Below are positions 1 to 8,336 of a stretch of DNA of 64,000 bases, in pieces. Both the position numbers and the translations under genes were made by a program. The stretch comes from Alistipes sp. (GTDB lineage Bacteria; Bacteroidota; Bacteroidia; Bacteroidales; Rikenellaceae). A model generated the notes under the pieces. The model saw only the letters and a list, made by a program, of their open reading frames with translations. It made no database searches and was not told where the DNA came from. The DNA is taken from assembly GCA_017937765.1 (NCBI GenBank), contig JAGBCY010000033.1:58014-122013 (forward strand). Reading direction: 5' to 3'. Positions within the stretch are counted from its first letter, which is position 1; each line of letters opens with the position of its first letter.

Positions 1-55
1 TTCGGCATCGGTTTCCTAAGAGCGAGAGTGTAGTTCTACGCTCTGCATATGTTTA

Positions 56-90
56 AGTGTGGGGTGGGGGCTCGACCGTCGCCCCACACT
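56..90 (+). terminator. Possible hairpin terminator of an upstream gene
   Basis: A 9-bp perfect stem (56-64 with 82-90) closes a GC-rich loop. The T-run after it is weak, so termination is uncertain. A smaller hairpin (25-33 with 36-44) lies just before it. The gene these would belong to is outside the window. Confidence 0.35.
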
Positions 91-120
91 GCTTGTTAAT
101 GGTTTGTTAAATTGTTGATT

Positions 121-2223
121 ATGAATAGAATGAAATGGTTTGTGGCTCTTGTCGTGACCATCGTTGCAATGGCTTGTAATCCCGAACCCGAACCCGAACC
201 CACGCCCACGCCCGAGGGCCTCACGTTCGAGACGACGATTGTGGCCACGACGCGCACGACCGTAACCTTCGACGTGGTGCCGTCGGACGAGGAGGCTGCA
301 TATTTCTGCTACGTTATGGAGCGCGAGGAGGTCGATGATTTTACGAAGGATAGGTATCTCATTGCCACCATCTTACAGACACTCACCGAGGAGGCGTCGA
401 ACGTGGGCAAGACCTTCGAGGAGTATATGTCCACGGTCGTTGACCGCGGCACAGTGGACGACGGCTCGTTCTCGGGCCTTGCGATGGATAGCGAGTACTA
501 CCTCCTTGTCTTTGGTGTCGACGAGGCGCGCGGCTATGCTGCGAGCACCGAGCTTCAGAAAACCCCCTTCCGCACGGCAAACGCCACAGCGTCGGAGTGT
601 AGGTTCGAGGTGGTGACCACGGTCGAGGATAACAACGTCACCTTCGAGGTGTCGCCCACGGATAAGGAGACGCTATGGTACCTATGCACGCTACGCGCCG
701 AGGCCTACGACTTCTACACTAACGACCCCGAGGGCTACCAGATGACGGTGCAGGGCTTCTACGAGTACTACTTCTCCGAGGAGATCTCGAGCTATCAGCA
801 GGCAGGCTATACCACCGAGCAGATTATCGCTGCGCTGATACATAGCGGCGACCTTGTGCTCGAGGCTAAGGGCTTGAATGCTAATACCGAGCACGTCTAT
901 CTCATCGCGGGCTTGGAGCTTGACGAGGAGGGTATCACCATCGTCACTCCTGTTGCGGAGGGTCGCTATACTACGGGCGATGCTGCCAAGTCGGAGATGA
1001 CCTTCGACATCAAGGTGTGGGATATCGAGCAGATGACTGCCTCGGTGTCGATCACGCCCTCGAACAACGTCGACACCTATTGTGCGCTGATTCAGCCGTG
1101 GGATGGTGTGAGCACCGCGGATGAGGTTATGCACCAGATTGTCGACCAGTGGGGTGGCTGGATGGATATTATGGCCAACGACCGCGGCCCTGTGGAGCAC
1201 TCCGGAGCCAATAAGTTCAAGCTCCCGGCGGCCGATACGCTCTACTACGTCATCGCCTTTGGCTACAAGGGCGGCATCACCACGGAGGCTGCGATGGTGA
1301 CGTTCCGCACGCTGCCGGGCGGTAGTGTCGAGGATGTGAACTTCGAGATAACAACCTTGTCGGCAACATCTTACGGCTTTACGATGAATATTTCGTCGTC
1401 GGATCCCACGATCTACTACATCCCGGGCGTATGCCTTGCCGAGGAGTACGAAGAGGCGGAGTTTGTGGCTATGGAGGAGGAGACGTTCAACTACTTCTAT
1501 ACGGGCTCCAAGGACTTTAATCCGAGCATCACCGTCGCCGAGGTCCTCGACCAGTACTACTACAACGGCAACTGCACGGTGGAGGTCTCGGGCCTCATCC
1601 CCGATCGTGAGTTTATGGGCTACGTCTACGCCCTCGATACGGCCACGGGCAAGGTGTCTAAGTGCTTCACGTTCGATAACATAGCTCGCACCTTAGCCCT
1701 CGGCTCGGTGAGCCCCACGGTGGAGCTCGTTGGCTACTACTCGGGCGACGAGGAGGCGGGCTCGATCTTCGGCCAGCCCGCGGCAACGGCAGGTAAGGCC
1801 ATCACCGTGGTTAAGTATAACGACCTCGATGGTGCCCGCACGCTCTACACTACGATGATTGGTGGCGACTGTACAAACTCGGTTGCCTACTCCGATGCCG
1901 AGCTGTGGAACATCGCGGGAAGCTACTGGAATACCTGCAACATAGCGCAGCCCTACTCGTTCTATACTGCCGAGTGGAACGTCGAGCAGACAGCCCTCGC
2001 CTACGCCACCGATATGGAGGGACGAATGGGTGCCATCGGCCGCCTGTACACACTCCCCACGGCCGACACGAAGAGCCCTATCTCGGAGCTTAAGACGTTG
2101 GTTGATAGGCTGAACGAGGAGTCGAAGGCCTCGACCCTCGCCCTACCCTCGTCGCTCGTTGTCGACCCCGATGCTGTGCCCGCACCGAGTAAGCTCCGCG
2201 CCACGATTGTGCCCGTGGAGTAG
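121..2223 (+). CDS. Large surface lipoprotein with repeated beta-sandwich-like domains
   Basis: A signal peptide ends in a lipobox with Cys19, followed by a Pro-Glu repeat linker (PEPEPEPTPTP), so this is a lipoprotein probably displayed on the outer membrane. The 700-residue body contains about four related segments, each opening with a pattern like TFE-hydrophobic-TTVTFDV and containing LYY or YYLLVFG strands. They resemble fibronectin-type or Ig-like modules common in Bacteroidales surface proteins. No catalytic motif was recognised. The ATG at 121 is preferred over a TTG at 112 because it starts directly before the basic signal-peptide N-region. The lipoprotein at 35073-36392 shares the same domain style. 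A hairpin at 2255-2284 ends the unit. Function unknown. Confidence 0.85.
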   Translation: MNRMKWFVALVVTIVAMACNPEPEPEPTPTPEGLTFETTIVATTRTTVTFDVVPSDEEAAYFCYVMEREEVDDFTKDRYLIATILQTLTEEASNVGKTFEEYMSTVVDRGTVDDGSFSGLAMDSEYYLLVFGVDEARGYAASTELQKTPFRTANATASECRFEVVTTVEDNNVTFEVSPTDKETLWYLCTLRAEAYDFYTNDPEGYQMTVQGFYEYYFSEEISSYQQAGYTTEQIIAALIHSGDLVLEAKGLNANTEHVYLIAGLELDEEGITIVTPVAEGRYTTGDAAKSEMTFDIKVWDIEQMTASVSITPSNNVDTYCALIQPWDGVSTADEVMHQIVDQWGGWMDIMANDRGPVEHSGANKFKLPAADTLYYVIAFGYKGGITTEAAMVTFRTLPGGSVEDVNFEITTLSATSYGFTMNISSSDPTIYYIPGVCLAEEYEEAEFVAMEEETFNYFYTGSKDFNPSITVAEVLDQYYYNGNCTVEVSGLIPDREFMGYVYALDTATGKVSKCFTFDNIARTLALGSVSPTVELVGYYSGDEEAGSIFGQPAATAGKAITVVKYNDLDGARTLYTTMIGGDCTNSVAYSDAELWNIAGSYWNTCNIAQPYSFYTAEWNVEQTALAYATDMEGRMGAIGRLYTLPTADTKSPISELKTLVDRLNEESKASTLALPSSLVVDPDAVPAPSKLRATIVPVE

Positions 2224-2254
2224 CCGCTGGGGCGTGAAAATAGCTCAGCAATAG

Positions 2255-2284
2255 GAGGCTGGATGGTTTTTTCCATCCGGCCTC
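2255..2284 (+). terminator. Rho-independent-like terminator
   Basis: A 12-bp stem (2255-2266 with 2273-2284, one G-T wobble) with a six-T loop lies 30 bases after the lipoprotein stop codon. Confidence 0.7.
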
Positions 2285-2411
2285 ATATTGTTTTGGCGAG
2301 ATAAAATAATACAAAAACAATATTTCAGATTAAAAAAATATCTTTTTTCGGTTTTACATAACAATTTTTTCATATTTGCCTGAAAATATTTCATAGGTGT
2401 GGCGTCGCGAG

Positions 2412-2970
2412 ATGCCGTTGACATACAACGCCGACAAGACAAAACTCACCTGGAAGTACGAGACAGACCACAACCTTCATAAAATCCACTGGGACACCCA
2501 CCCCGACTTTAACAATCCGCCCAGCATCACGTAGACAGGATGCAACACCTCGCAGGCGGTAATCTATGTGGTGAAAGATAGTAAGTCGCTCGGCGAAAGC
2601 CCTCTGTATATCAACTACAAAGTCGACTACAAAGCGTTCCACAGGCTTGGCCGATGGTGATGGTGGCTGGAGCTTGCTCGAGGAGATGCTCAACGACAAC
2701 ATCTATTACAAAACCTTTGCGGGCGAAGCTAAGATTCGTGCCGTTAGGGAGGCGAGTCTGAACGTCGTTGCCGAGAGTGCGTGGCGCGATACGCTCAAGA
2801 GCCTTATAGCTAACTACTCTGGTCGCAAGACCGCGTCGAGCTATATCGTGGCATTGGGCTACAATGTGAGTGATCACCTGTCGGTGGGTCTATATATCCA
2901 CGACGGCGTGTGGGATACCTTCGAGGATGTAGATGCTAAGAAGGCTGAGCTTATGGCTGCTGAGAAGTAG
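2412..2970 (+). pseudogene. Broken gene of unknown family
   Basis: Protein-like sequence runs from an ATG at 2412 but meets an in-frame TAG at 2532-2534. It continues in the same frame to about 2635 and then carries on one base out of phase to a stop at 2970. The last part, about 107 residues from a TTG at 2647, is clean and has a coherent composition. One stop and one frameshift within 560 bases argue for a decaying gene rather than a real short one. There is no signal peptide at the start, so the true 5' end may also be lost. The family was not recognised. A strong hairpin at 2994-3018 follows, which fits a former transcription unit. Confidence 0.45.
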
Positions 2971-2993
2971 TCTTGGGATGAGTATAAAAGAGT

Positions 2994-3018
2994 AGGGCGT
3001 TGGTCACTCCAACGCCCT
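2994..3018 (+). terminator. Hairpin terminator
   Basis: A perfect 10-bp stem (2994-3003 with 3009-3018) with a 5-base loop is followed by AATTCTTT. It lies between the broken gene and the convergent DUF3467 gene and may serve both. Confidence 0.7.
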
Positions 3019-3063
3019 AATTCTTTGATGCTTAGTGATGAACAGTCTCAAAAGGCTGGGTCA

Positions 3064-3369
3064 CTACGCCTGGCCCTTGTGACCGAAGGGGTCGAGCATA
3101 GGCTGCTTGGCCTGCACGTTGATGGTGCCGAAGCTGCTCTCATAGCGTGTAATGTTCTCCTGCAGAGAGAGTAACAGACGCTTGGCGTGCTCGGGCGTGA
3201 GTACCACGCGGCTCTTCACGCGTGCCTTAGGAAGGCCTGGAAGCATAGTTGCAAAGTCGAGGATAAACTCCGATGATGAGTGGGCGATGATTGCCAAATT
3301 GCAGTAGTTGCCCTGAGCAACCTGCTCGTCAAGCTGTATCTCAATACCCTGTTTCTTGTTCTCGTTCAT
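3064..3369 (-). CDS. DUF3467 family protein
   Basis: A 101-residue protein matching the DUF3467 pattern as I know it: an acidic start (IEIQLDEQVAQGNYCNLA), the core HSSSEFILDFATMLPG, then RVVLTPEHAKRLL and a C-terminal helix. It is small, soluble and has no signal peptide. The family is widespread in Bacteroidota and has no established function. It stands alone on the minus strand with its own promoter (3403-3434). Confidence 0.85.
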   Translation of the reverse strand: MNENKKQGIEIQLDEQVAQGNYCNLAIIAHSSSEFILDFATMLPGLPKARVKSRVVLTPEHAKRLLLSLQENITRYESSFGTINVQAKQPMLDPFGHKGQA

Positions 3370-3402
3370 AGCGTTAAAATGTTTAATGTGATAAAAACCG
3401 AG

Positions 3403-3434
3403 TAAAGATAGTGATTATTTTGCGAACAACCAAA
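3403..3434 (-). promoter_or_regulatory. Bacteroidota-type promoter for the DUF3467 gene
   Basis: On the minus strand, TTTG (3434-3431) is separated by 20 bases from TATCTTTA (3410-3403). This matches the TTTG/TAnnTTTG promoter of Bacteroidota with one mismatch. The start codon lies 34 bases further on. Confidence 0.55.
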
Positions 3435-3481
3435 TTTATTGGCCGATGTCGGCCGATGCGACGAAATGGCAAGAAAATAGG

Positions 3482-3521
3482 GTGATATAATTTATTATAT
3501 CACAAAAAATTTGTAACTTTG
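3482..3521 (+). promoter_or_regulatory. Operator-like inverted repeat plus -7 box before the housekeeping run
   Basis: A perfect 9-bp inverted repeat with a 4-base spacer (3482-3490 and 3495-3503, arm GTGATATAA) sits where the -33 element would be. A good -7 box, TAACTTTG, follows at 3514-3521. The position suggests that a repressor or activator could control the operon starting at 3610. This is inference. Confidence 0.45.
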
Positions 3522-3609
3522 CCACAATATATGCACCTGTGCCAAAACGTCGCTGTTTGATGACGGTTGAAGAACCCGATCGGGCGTGGGTGATAAACGA
3601 TGAATTGCT

Positions 3610-4476
3610 ATGATTGTTGAGATATTACAGATACTTTTCGGCGGCCTGTGTGTGGGCTTGGCATCCTCGGTGACGGTGGGTCCCGTTGCGGTGCTCTGCA
3701 TCCAGCGCACGCTGAGCAAGGGACATCTCTCGGGGCTTATGTCTGGCTTGGGCATCGCCTGTGCCGACACCATTATGGCGATTCTCGCCTTCTCGGTATA
3801 TGCCCTTTTGAAGGAGTACATCGACGAGTACAACACCATCATCCAGCTCTGTGGCGGCATCTTTGTCGTCATCGTCGGCATCTTCATCTTCTTCAAAAAC
3901 CCCGTGCCGCAGATTCGCAAGAACCGCGCAGGACATAGTGCCTTGTGGCAGGATTTCGTCTCGATGTTCGGCTTCACGTTGGCTAACTTCGTGGTTGTCA
4001 TCCCCTATATCCTCGCCTTCTTCACGATGTTTAATATCGACCTTTCGGTCTCGGAGCCTACGGCGGAGCCTCAGGCAGAGGTCGTTGCGGTGGAGGCTGT
4101 GGCCGAGGAGGGCGCGGAGGAGGTAGTTGCCGAGAGCATCGACTATGGCGTTATCGACCACACGGCTGCGGCTGCGGCCTTCGAGGAGAGCATTGCCGAG
4201 GCAGAGGCTGCGGATGAGAGTGTCGAGGCTGATGCCGAGGTGGCGGTCGAGCAGAACGCCGAGGCTCAGCCGTTGATTGGCCGTATGACGCGTAACACGT
4301 TGGTTATTGGAGGTTTTATGCTCGGTGCGGTGCTCTGGTGGCTGGCCCTTACGTCGCTTATCAACATCTTCCGTCGTGGCTTCCGTCCGCGCCATATGCT
4401 CACGATCAACCACATCGCGGGCGTTGTCATCAGCGCGCTGGGTCTCTATACCCTTCTTTCGGTAATAATAAGTTAA
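3610..4476 (+). CDS. LysE/RhtB-family exporter with an acidic insert
   Basis: An inner-membrane protein of 288 residues with the LysE-family opening (VGLASSVTVGPVAVLCIQRT, residues 15-34) and about six predicted membrane segments (roughly 3-25, 42-66, 77-95, 118-140, 229-250, 265-287). Family members export amino acids or other small metabolites; the substrate here is unknown. Residues about 147-222 are an Ala/Glu/Val-rich, strongly acidic stretch between the fourth and fifth segments. It is absent from ordinary family members, which are about 200-230 residues long. It is in frame and flanked by intact membrane segments. The gene sits 6 bases before cmk, so the two are probably cotranscribed. 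Confidence 0.8.
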   Translation: MIVEILQILFGGLCVGLASSVTVGPVAVLCIQRTLSKGHLSGLMSGLGIACADTIMAILAFSVYALLKEYIDEYNTIIQLCGGIFVVIVGIFIFFKNPVPQIRKNRAGHSALWQDFVSMFGFTLANFVVVIPYILAFFTMFNIDLSVSEPTAEPQAEVVAVEAVAEEGAEEVVAESIDYGVIDHTAAAAAFEESIAEAEAADESVEADAEVAVEQNAEAQPLIGRMTRNTLVIGGFMLGAVLWWLALTSLINIFRRGFRPRHMLTINHIAGVVISALGLYTLLSVIIS

Positions 4477-4482
4477 CATACA

Positions 4483-5178
4483 ATGGATAACAAGCGAATA
4501 ATAATTGCTATCGACGGTCACTCGTCGTGTGGAAAGAGTACGTTTGCCAAGCTCATTGCGGCACGTCTCGGCTATATATTCATCGACACGGGCGCGATGT
4601 ATCGTGCCGTCACGCTCTATGCCCTCGAGCACGGAGCCATCACCTCGGGTATCGTCGACGACGAGGCCGTGGCAGTTATGCTCGGCGACATACACATCGA
4701 CTTCCGCTTCAACCCCGAGCGCGGTGCCAGCGACATATACGTCAATGGCGATCTTGTCGAGGGTAAGATTCGTACCATCGAGGTGAGCAACTGCGTGAGT
4801 GCCGTGAGCTCGATTGCTGCCGTGAGAGAGAAGCTCGTGGCTATGCAGCAGGAGATGGGCCGCAAGCGCGGCGTGGTGATGGATGGCCGCGATATCGGCA
4901 CGGTGGTATTCCCTGAGGCCGAGCTTAAGATCTATATGACGGCCGACCCGATGGTGCGTGCCGAGCGTCGCTATAAGGAGCTCACGGAGAAGGGCGATAG
5001 GGTGACCTTAGAGGAGATCTACGAGAATGTGGTGTCGCGCGACAAGGCTGATACGACGCGTAAGATATCGCCGTTGCGTAAGGCCGACGACGCCATCGTG
5101 TTGGATAACTCACATATGACGCTCGAGGAGCAGATGGAGTGGTTCAGCGAGCAGTATCGCCGTGTTATCAATGGGTAG
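4483..5178 (+). CDS. cmk: Cytidylate kinase
   Basis: Transfers phosphate from ATP to CMP or dCMP. The P-loop GHSSCGKST is at residues 12-20, and the CMP kinase signature FIDTGAMYRAVTLYALE follows. MDGRDIGTVVFPEAELKIYM, the typical family core, and a RRYKEL lid are also present. The 231-residue length is normal. The stop codon is one base before the preferred ispH start, so translation is probably coupled. cmk beside ispH is a common arrangement in Bacteroidota. Confidence 0.97.
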   Translation: MDNKRIIIAIDGHSSCGKSTFAKLIAARLGYIFIDTGAMYRAVTLYALEHGAITSGIVDDEAVAVMLGDIHIDFRFNPERGASDIYVNGDLVEGKIRTIEVSNCVSAVSSIAAVREKLVAMQQEMGRKRGVVMDGRDIGTVVFPEAELKIYMTADPMVRAERRYKELTEKGDRVTLEEIYENVVSRDKADTTRKISPLRKADDAIVLDNSHMTLEEQMEWFSEQYRRVING

Positions 5179-5179
5179 T

Positions 5180-6049
5180 ATGGAGGTTAGGATCGACGAT
5201 AACTCGGGCTTCTGCTTCGGCGTTGTCCGCGCCATTGGCGAGGCGGAGGAGGCACTGCGCGCCACGGGCGAGGTATGCTCGTTGGGCGATATCGTGCATA
5301 ACCGTGTTGAGGTGCAACGCCTCGAGGAGTTGGGCCTGCGTACCGTCACCCACGACGATATGCCCTCGCTCGCGGGACGTACGCTCCTTATCCGTGCTCA
5401 CGGCGAGCCTCCTGCAACGTATGCTCGCGCTAAGGAGTTGTGTATCAATGTTATTGACGCTACGTGTCCCGTTGTTGCGCGCCTGCAACGTAGACTCAGG
5501 GAGGCCTACGAGCATATGCAGCGCGTGGGTGGCAGCGTGGTGCTTTTAGGTAAGCGTGGCCACGCCGAGGTCATCGGACTCACGGGACAGGTAGACGACG
5601 ATGTGCGTGTGGTGGAGAGCGTTGCCGACCTCGAGGGTGTCGACTTCAGCCGCCCGATATATCTGTTGTCGCAGACGACCCAGAGCATCGAGCTCTTCAA
5701 TAGCCTCGCTGCGGAGATTCGTAGTCGCGTAGACGAGGGTGTTGAGGTTACGATCGACGACACGATCTGTCGCCGTGTGGCGGGCAGGGAGTCGTCGCTG
5801 GCAGAGTTTTCGAAGGGTGTCGATGTAGTGCTCTTTGTTGCGGGGCGTAAGTCGTCGAACGGCCGCGTGCTCTACGACGTGTGCCGCAGGGCCAATAGCC
5901 GCACCTACCATATCGAGGAGGCCTCGGAGATAGATTCTAAGTGGCTTGAGGGTGCTAAGAGCGTGGGCATCTGTGGTGCCACCTCCACGCCACGTTGGCT
6001 TATGGAGGAGGTTGCTGCGGCGTTAGAGGGCGAGCCGCTCAAACGCTAA
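5180..6049 (+). CDS. ispH: 4-hydroxy-3-methylbut-2-enyl diphosphate reductase
   Basis: The last enzyme of the non-mevalonate isoprenoid pathway, which makes IPP and DMAPP using a [4Fe-4S] cluster. The three cluster cysteines are visible: Cys12 (NSGFCFGV), Cys96 (VIDATCPVV) and Cys197 (DDTICRRV). Substrate-site histidines occur in DIVHN and RAHGEPP. The ATG at 5180 gives the usual short N-terminus (MEVRIDDNSGFC); an ATG at 5171 and a GTG at 5162 would overlap cmk. The length of 289 residues is normal. Confidence 0.97.
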   Translation: MEVRIDDNSGFCFGVVRAIGEAEEALRATGEVCSLGDIVHNRVEVQRLEELGLRTVTHDDMPSLAGRTLLIRAHGEPPATYARAKELCINVIDATCPVVARLQRRLREAYEHMQRVGGSVVLLGKRGHAEVIGLTGQVDDDVRVVESVADLEGVDFSRPIYLLSQTTQSIELFNSLAAEIRSRVDEGVEVTIDDTICRRVAGRESSLAEFSKGVDVVLFVAGRKSSNGRVLYDVCRRANSRTYHIEEASEIDSKWLEGAKSVGICGATSTPRWLMEEVAAALEGEPLKR

Positions 6050-6116
6050 TACCCCACCCCTAACCCTTACCCAATTAATAATTACTCATTACTCACTACT
6101 AATTACTCATTAAGGT

Positions 6117-6593
6117 ATGAAATACGTAGTTCGCTCGTTGAAATATTTGGTATTCTTGTGCGTTTTGTATGTGGGCCTCGTGTGGCTTATGTCTTTTGAT
6201 AGTGCGACGCCCGATGTGGGCCTTGTCGAGCTTATCCGTGCGCAGCTCAACTCGGAGCGAGGTGTGTGGCTTGTTGTTGCTTTTGTGGCGTTGGCGGCCT
6301 TCTATCCGCGCTTCGGCTTTATGCGTCGCAGGATTGCGGGGTGCGATGTGGCTAAGGATGAGATACGCATCGTGAACGCTATGCAGACCTATGGCTTCAA
6401 ACTTGTGGAGCGTAGGGGCGAGGAGTTGGCTTTCCGTAAGAGGGGCTTCGTGGGCCGCTTGTTCCTTATGTTCGAGGACGAGATCGTGGTACGTAGGGTC
6501 GAAGGTGGCGTGGAGCTTGCGGGCCTGCGTCGCTCGGTGGCACGCATCGCCTACCAGTTGGAGTGCTATATGCAGAATAGCCGTTTTGAGTAG
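6117..6593 (+). CDS. Small inner-membrane protein, unknown function
   Basis: A 158-residue protein with two predicted membrane segments (about residues 8-26 and 43-61) and a basic, probably cytoplasmic C-terminal domain. No family was recognised. It lies in the housekeeping run between ispH and the S41 protease. The 67-base gap before it is AT-rich and contains two copies of TAATTACTCATTA. The downstream gene starts 25 bases after its stop. Confidence 0.7.
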   Translation: MKYVVRSLKYLVFLCVLYVGLVWLMSFDSATPDVGLVELIRAQLNSERGVWLVVAFVALAAFYPRFGFMRRRIAGCDVAKDEIRIVNAMQTYGFKLVERRGEELAFRKRGFVGRLFLMFEDEIVVRRVEGGVELAGLRRSVARIAYQLECYMQNSRFE

Positions 6594-6618
6594 TGGAACA
6601 GTAAAACCTTAGGATAGA

Positions 6619-8301
6619 ATGGTAAAGATAATACGTTTAGTTGTCGCGATGGCTGTGGTTATGTCTTCCGCCGTGAGCCTTTCGGCGCAGGAGACGGGAA
6701 CCGGTGTTCGCGACTTCGACCTCGGCCGTGCCACGGAGATACTCGCCAATATGATGCGTGAGTTCTCGACGGAGTATGTCGACGCGGTAGATGCCGACGA
6801 GCTCCTCGATGCTGCGGCTCAGGGTATGATCGTAGCCACCGACCCCTATACGGAGTACCTATCGGAGGATGATATGGCCGATTTCGAGATGCTCACCACG
6901 GGCCGCTATGGTGGTGTGGGCTCGCTCATACGCAAGAAGGGCGACTACGTGATCTTTGCCCAGCCGTATAAGGGCTCGCCCTCGGACGAGGCGGGCATTA
7001 AGATTGGCGACCGTATCCTTGCCATTGATGGCGAGGATATGCGTGGCTCGACGACCGAGGATATAAGCGCGCGCCTTAAGGGTGAACCCGAGACCAGCGT
7101 GGAGGTTGTCGTCGAGCGCAACATCGACAATAGGCGCGATACGCTCACGCTCAACCGTCGCCGCATATCCATCCCGAGCGTCGGCTACTATGGCATCATC
7201 CGCGACGGTGTGGGTTATATCTCGCACCTCGACTTCATCGAGGGCAGCTATGGCGAGATGCGCCGCGCTGTGGAGGCACTGATGGCTACCGACTCGCTCC
7301 GTGGCATAGTGCTCGACTATCGCTCGAATGGCGGTGGTGTTATGCAGGAGGCCGTGGATATCGCCTCGCTCTTTGTGCCGCGTGGCGAGCGTGTGGTCTC
7401 GATTATGGGCCGCGACTCATCGTCGCTCACGCACTACGATACACACTACGCACCGCTGGCGGAGAATGTGCCCATCGTTGTGCTGGTGAGTGGCTCGTCG
7501 GCCTCGGCGTCGGAGATCTTGGCCGGAGCACTTCAGGATATGGACCGCGCTGTGGTTATGGGCGCACGTACCTATGGTAAGGGCCTCGTGCAGAGCACCA
7601 ACTACCTCGGCTACAACACCTACCTAAAGTACACCACGGCGAAGTATTATATCCCGTCGGGTCGCTGCATACAGTCGCGCAACTACGCCTCGATGCGTAC
7701 GGAGGGTAGCATCACGGAGGTGCCCGACTCGCTCATCTCGGAGTTCCGCACGCGCGCGGGTCGTAGGGTCTACGACGGTGGCGGTATCGTACCCGACGTG
7801 AAGGTCGAGCCGCAGTATGTCAGCCGCTTCGCCCTCACGCTCTACGCTATGGGCTATATGGAGGATTGGGCAGATGAGTATATGCGCGAGCACTATGCCG
7901 ACTCTATCGACGTGCGCAGCTTTAGCATCACCGACGAGGACTATGCCGACTTCTGCCGCTTCATCGAGGAGCGCGACGTGCCCTACGAGTCGGAGACGCG
8001 CCGTGCGCTCAAGGCATTAGAGAAGGCCGTGGAGAACGACCTCTATGACGAGAGCCTCGGTGCTACGATCGAGGAGCTCAGGTCGCTCATTCGCGACGAT
8101 AAGATGTCGAATATGGAGACCTACCGCTCGGAGATCGTCGATGCGCTGAATGCAGATATCGTGCTGCGCTTCGCCTATAACGAGGGAGTTGCGGAGCGCG
8201 CTGCGGCGAGGGACGAGAGCGTCGAGCGGGCTGTGGAACTGCTGCTCGATACGGAGGAGTACAACCGCATCCTCCGCGAGCAGGATCTCGAAATGCACTA
8301 A
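6619..8301 (+). CDS. S41-family C-terminal processing protease with PDZ domain
   Basis: A periplasmic, tail-specific serine protease with an N-terminal signal peptide (residues 1-23, ending LSAQ). A PDZ domain (about 90-175) is followed by the S41 core. The catalytic dyad is visible: Ser296 in SGSSASASEIL and Lys321 in GARTYGKGLVQ, with the usual spacing of 25. A C-terminal helical extension of about 150 residues follows. The 560-residue length matches Bacteroidota CtpA/Prc-type enzymes. It probably trims envelope proteins. The next gene is a histidine kinase 35 bases downstream, so a joint role in envelope stress is possible. Confidence 0.93.
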   Translation: MVKIIRLVVAMAVVMSSAVSLSAQETGTGVRDFDLGRATEILANMMREFSTEYVDAVDADELLDAAAQGMIVATDPYTEYLSEDDMADFEMLTTGRYGGVGSLIRKKGDYVIFAQPYKGSPSDEAGIKIGDRILAIDGEDMRGSTTEDISARLKGEPETSVEVVVERNIDNRRDTLTLNRRRISIPSVGYYGIIRDGVGYISHLDFIEGSYGEMRRAVEALMATDSLRGIVLDYRSNGGGVMQEAVDIASLFVPRGERVVSIMGRDSSSLTHYDTHYAPLAENVPIVVLVSGSSASASEILAGALQDMDRAVVMGARTYGKGLVQSTNYLGYNTYLKYTTAKYYIPSGRCIQSRNYASMRTEGSITEVPDSLISEFRTRAGRRVYDGGGIVPDVKVEPQYVSRFALTLYAMGYMEDWADEYMREHYADSIDVRSFSITDEDYADFCRFIEERDVPYESETRRALKALEKAVENDLYDESLGATIEELRSLIRDDKMSNMETYRSEIVDALNADIVLRFAYNEGVAERAAARDESVERAVELLLDTEEYNRILREQDLEMH

Positions 8302-8336
8302 TCTAAAGTCGTAAACCGCAAAGATATACTCCCGAA

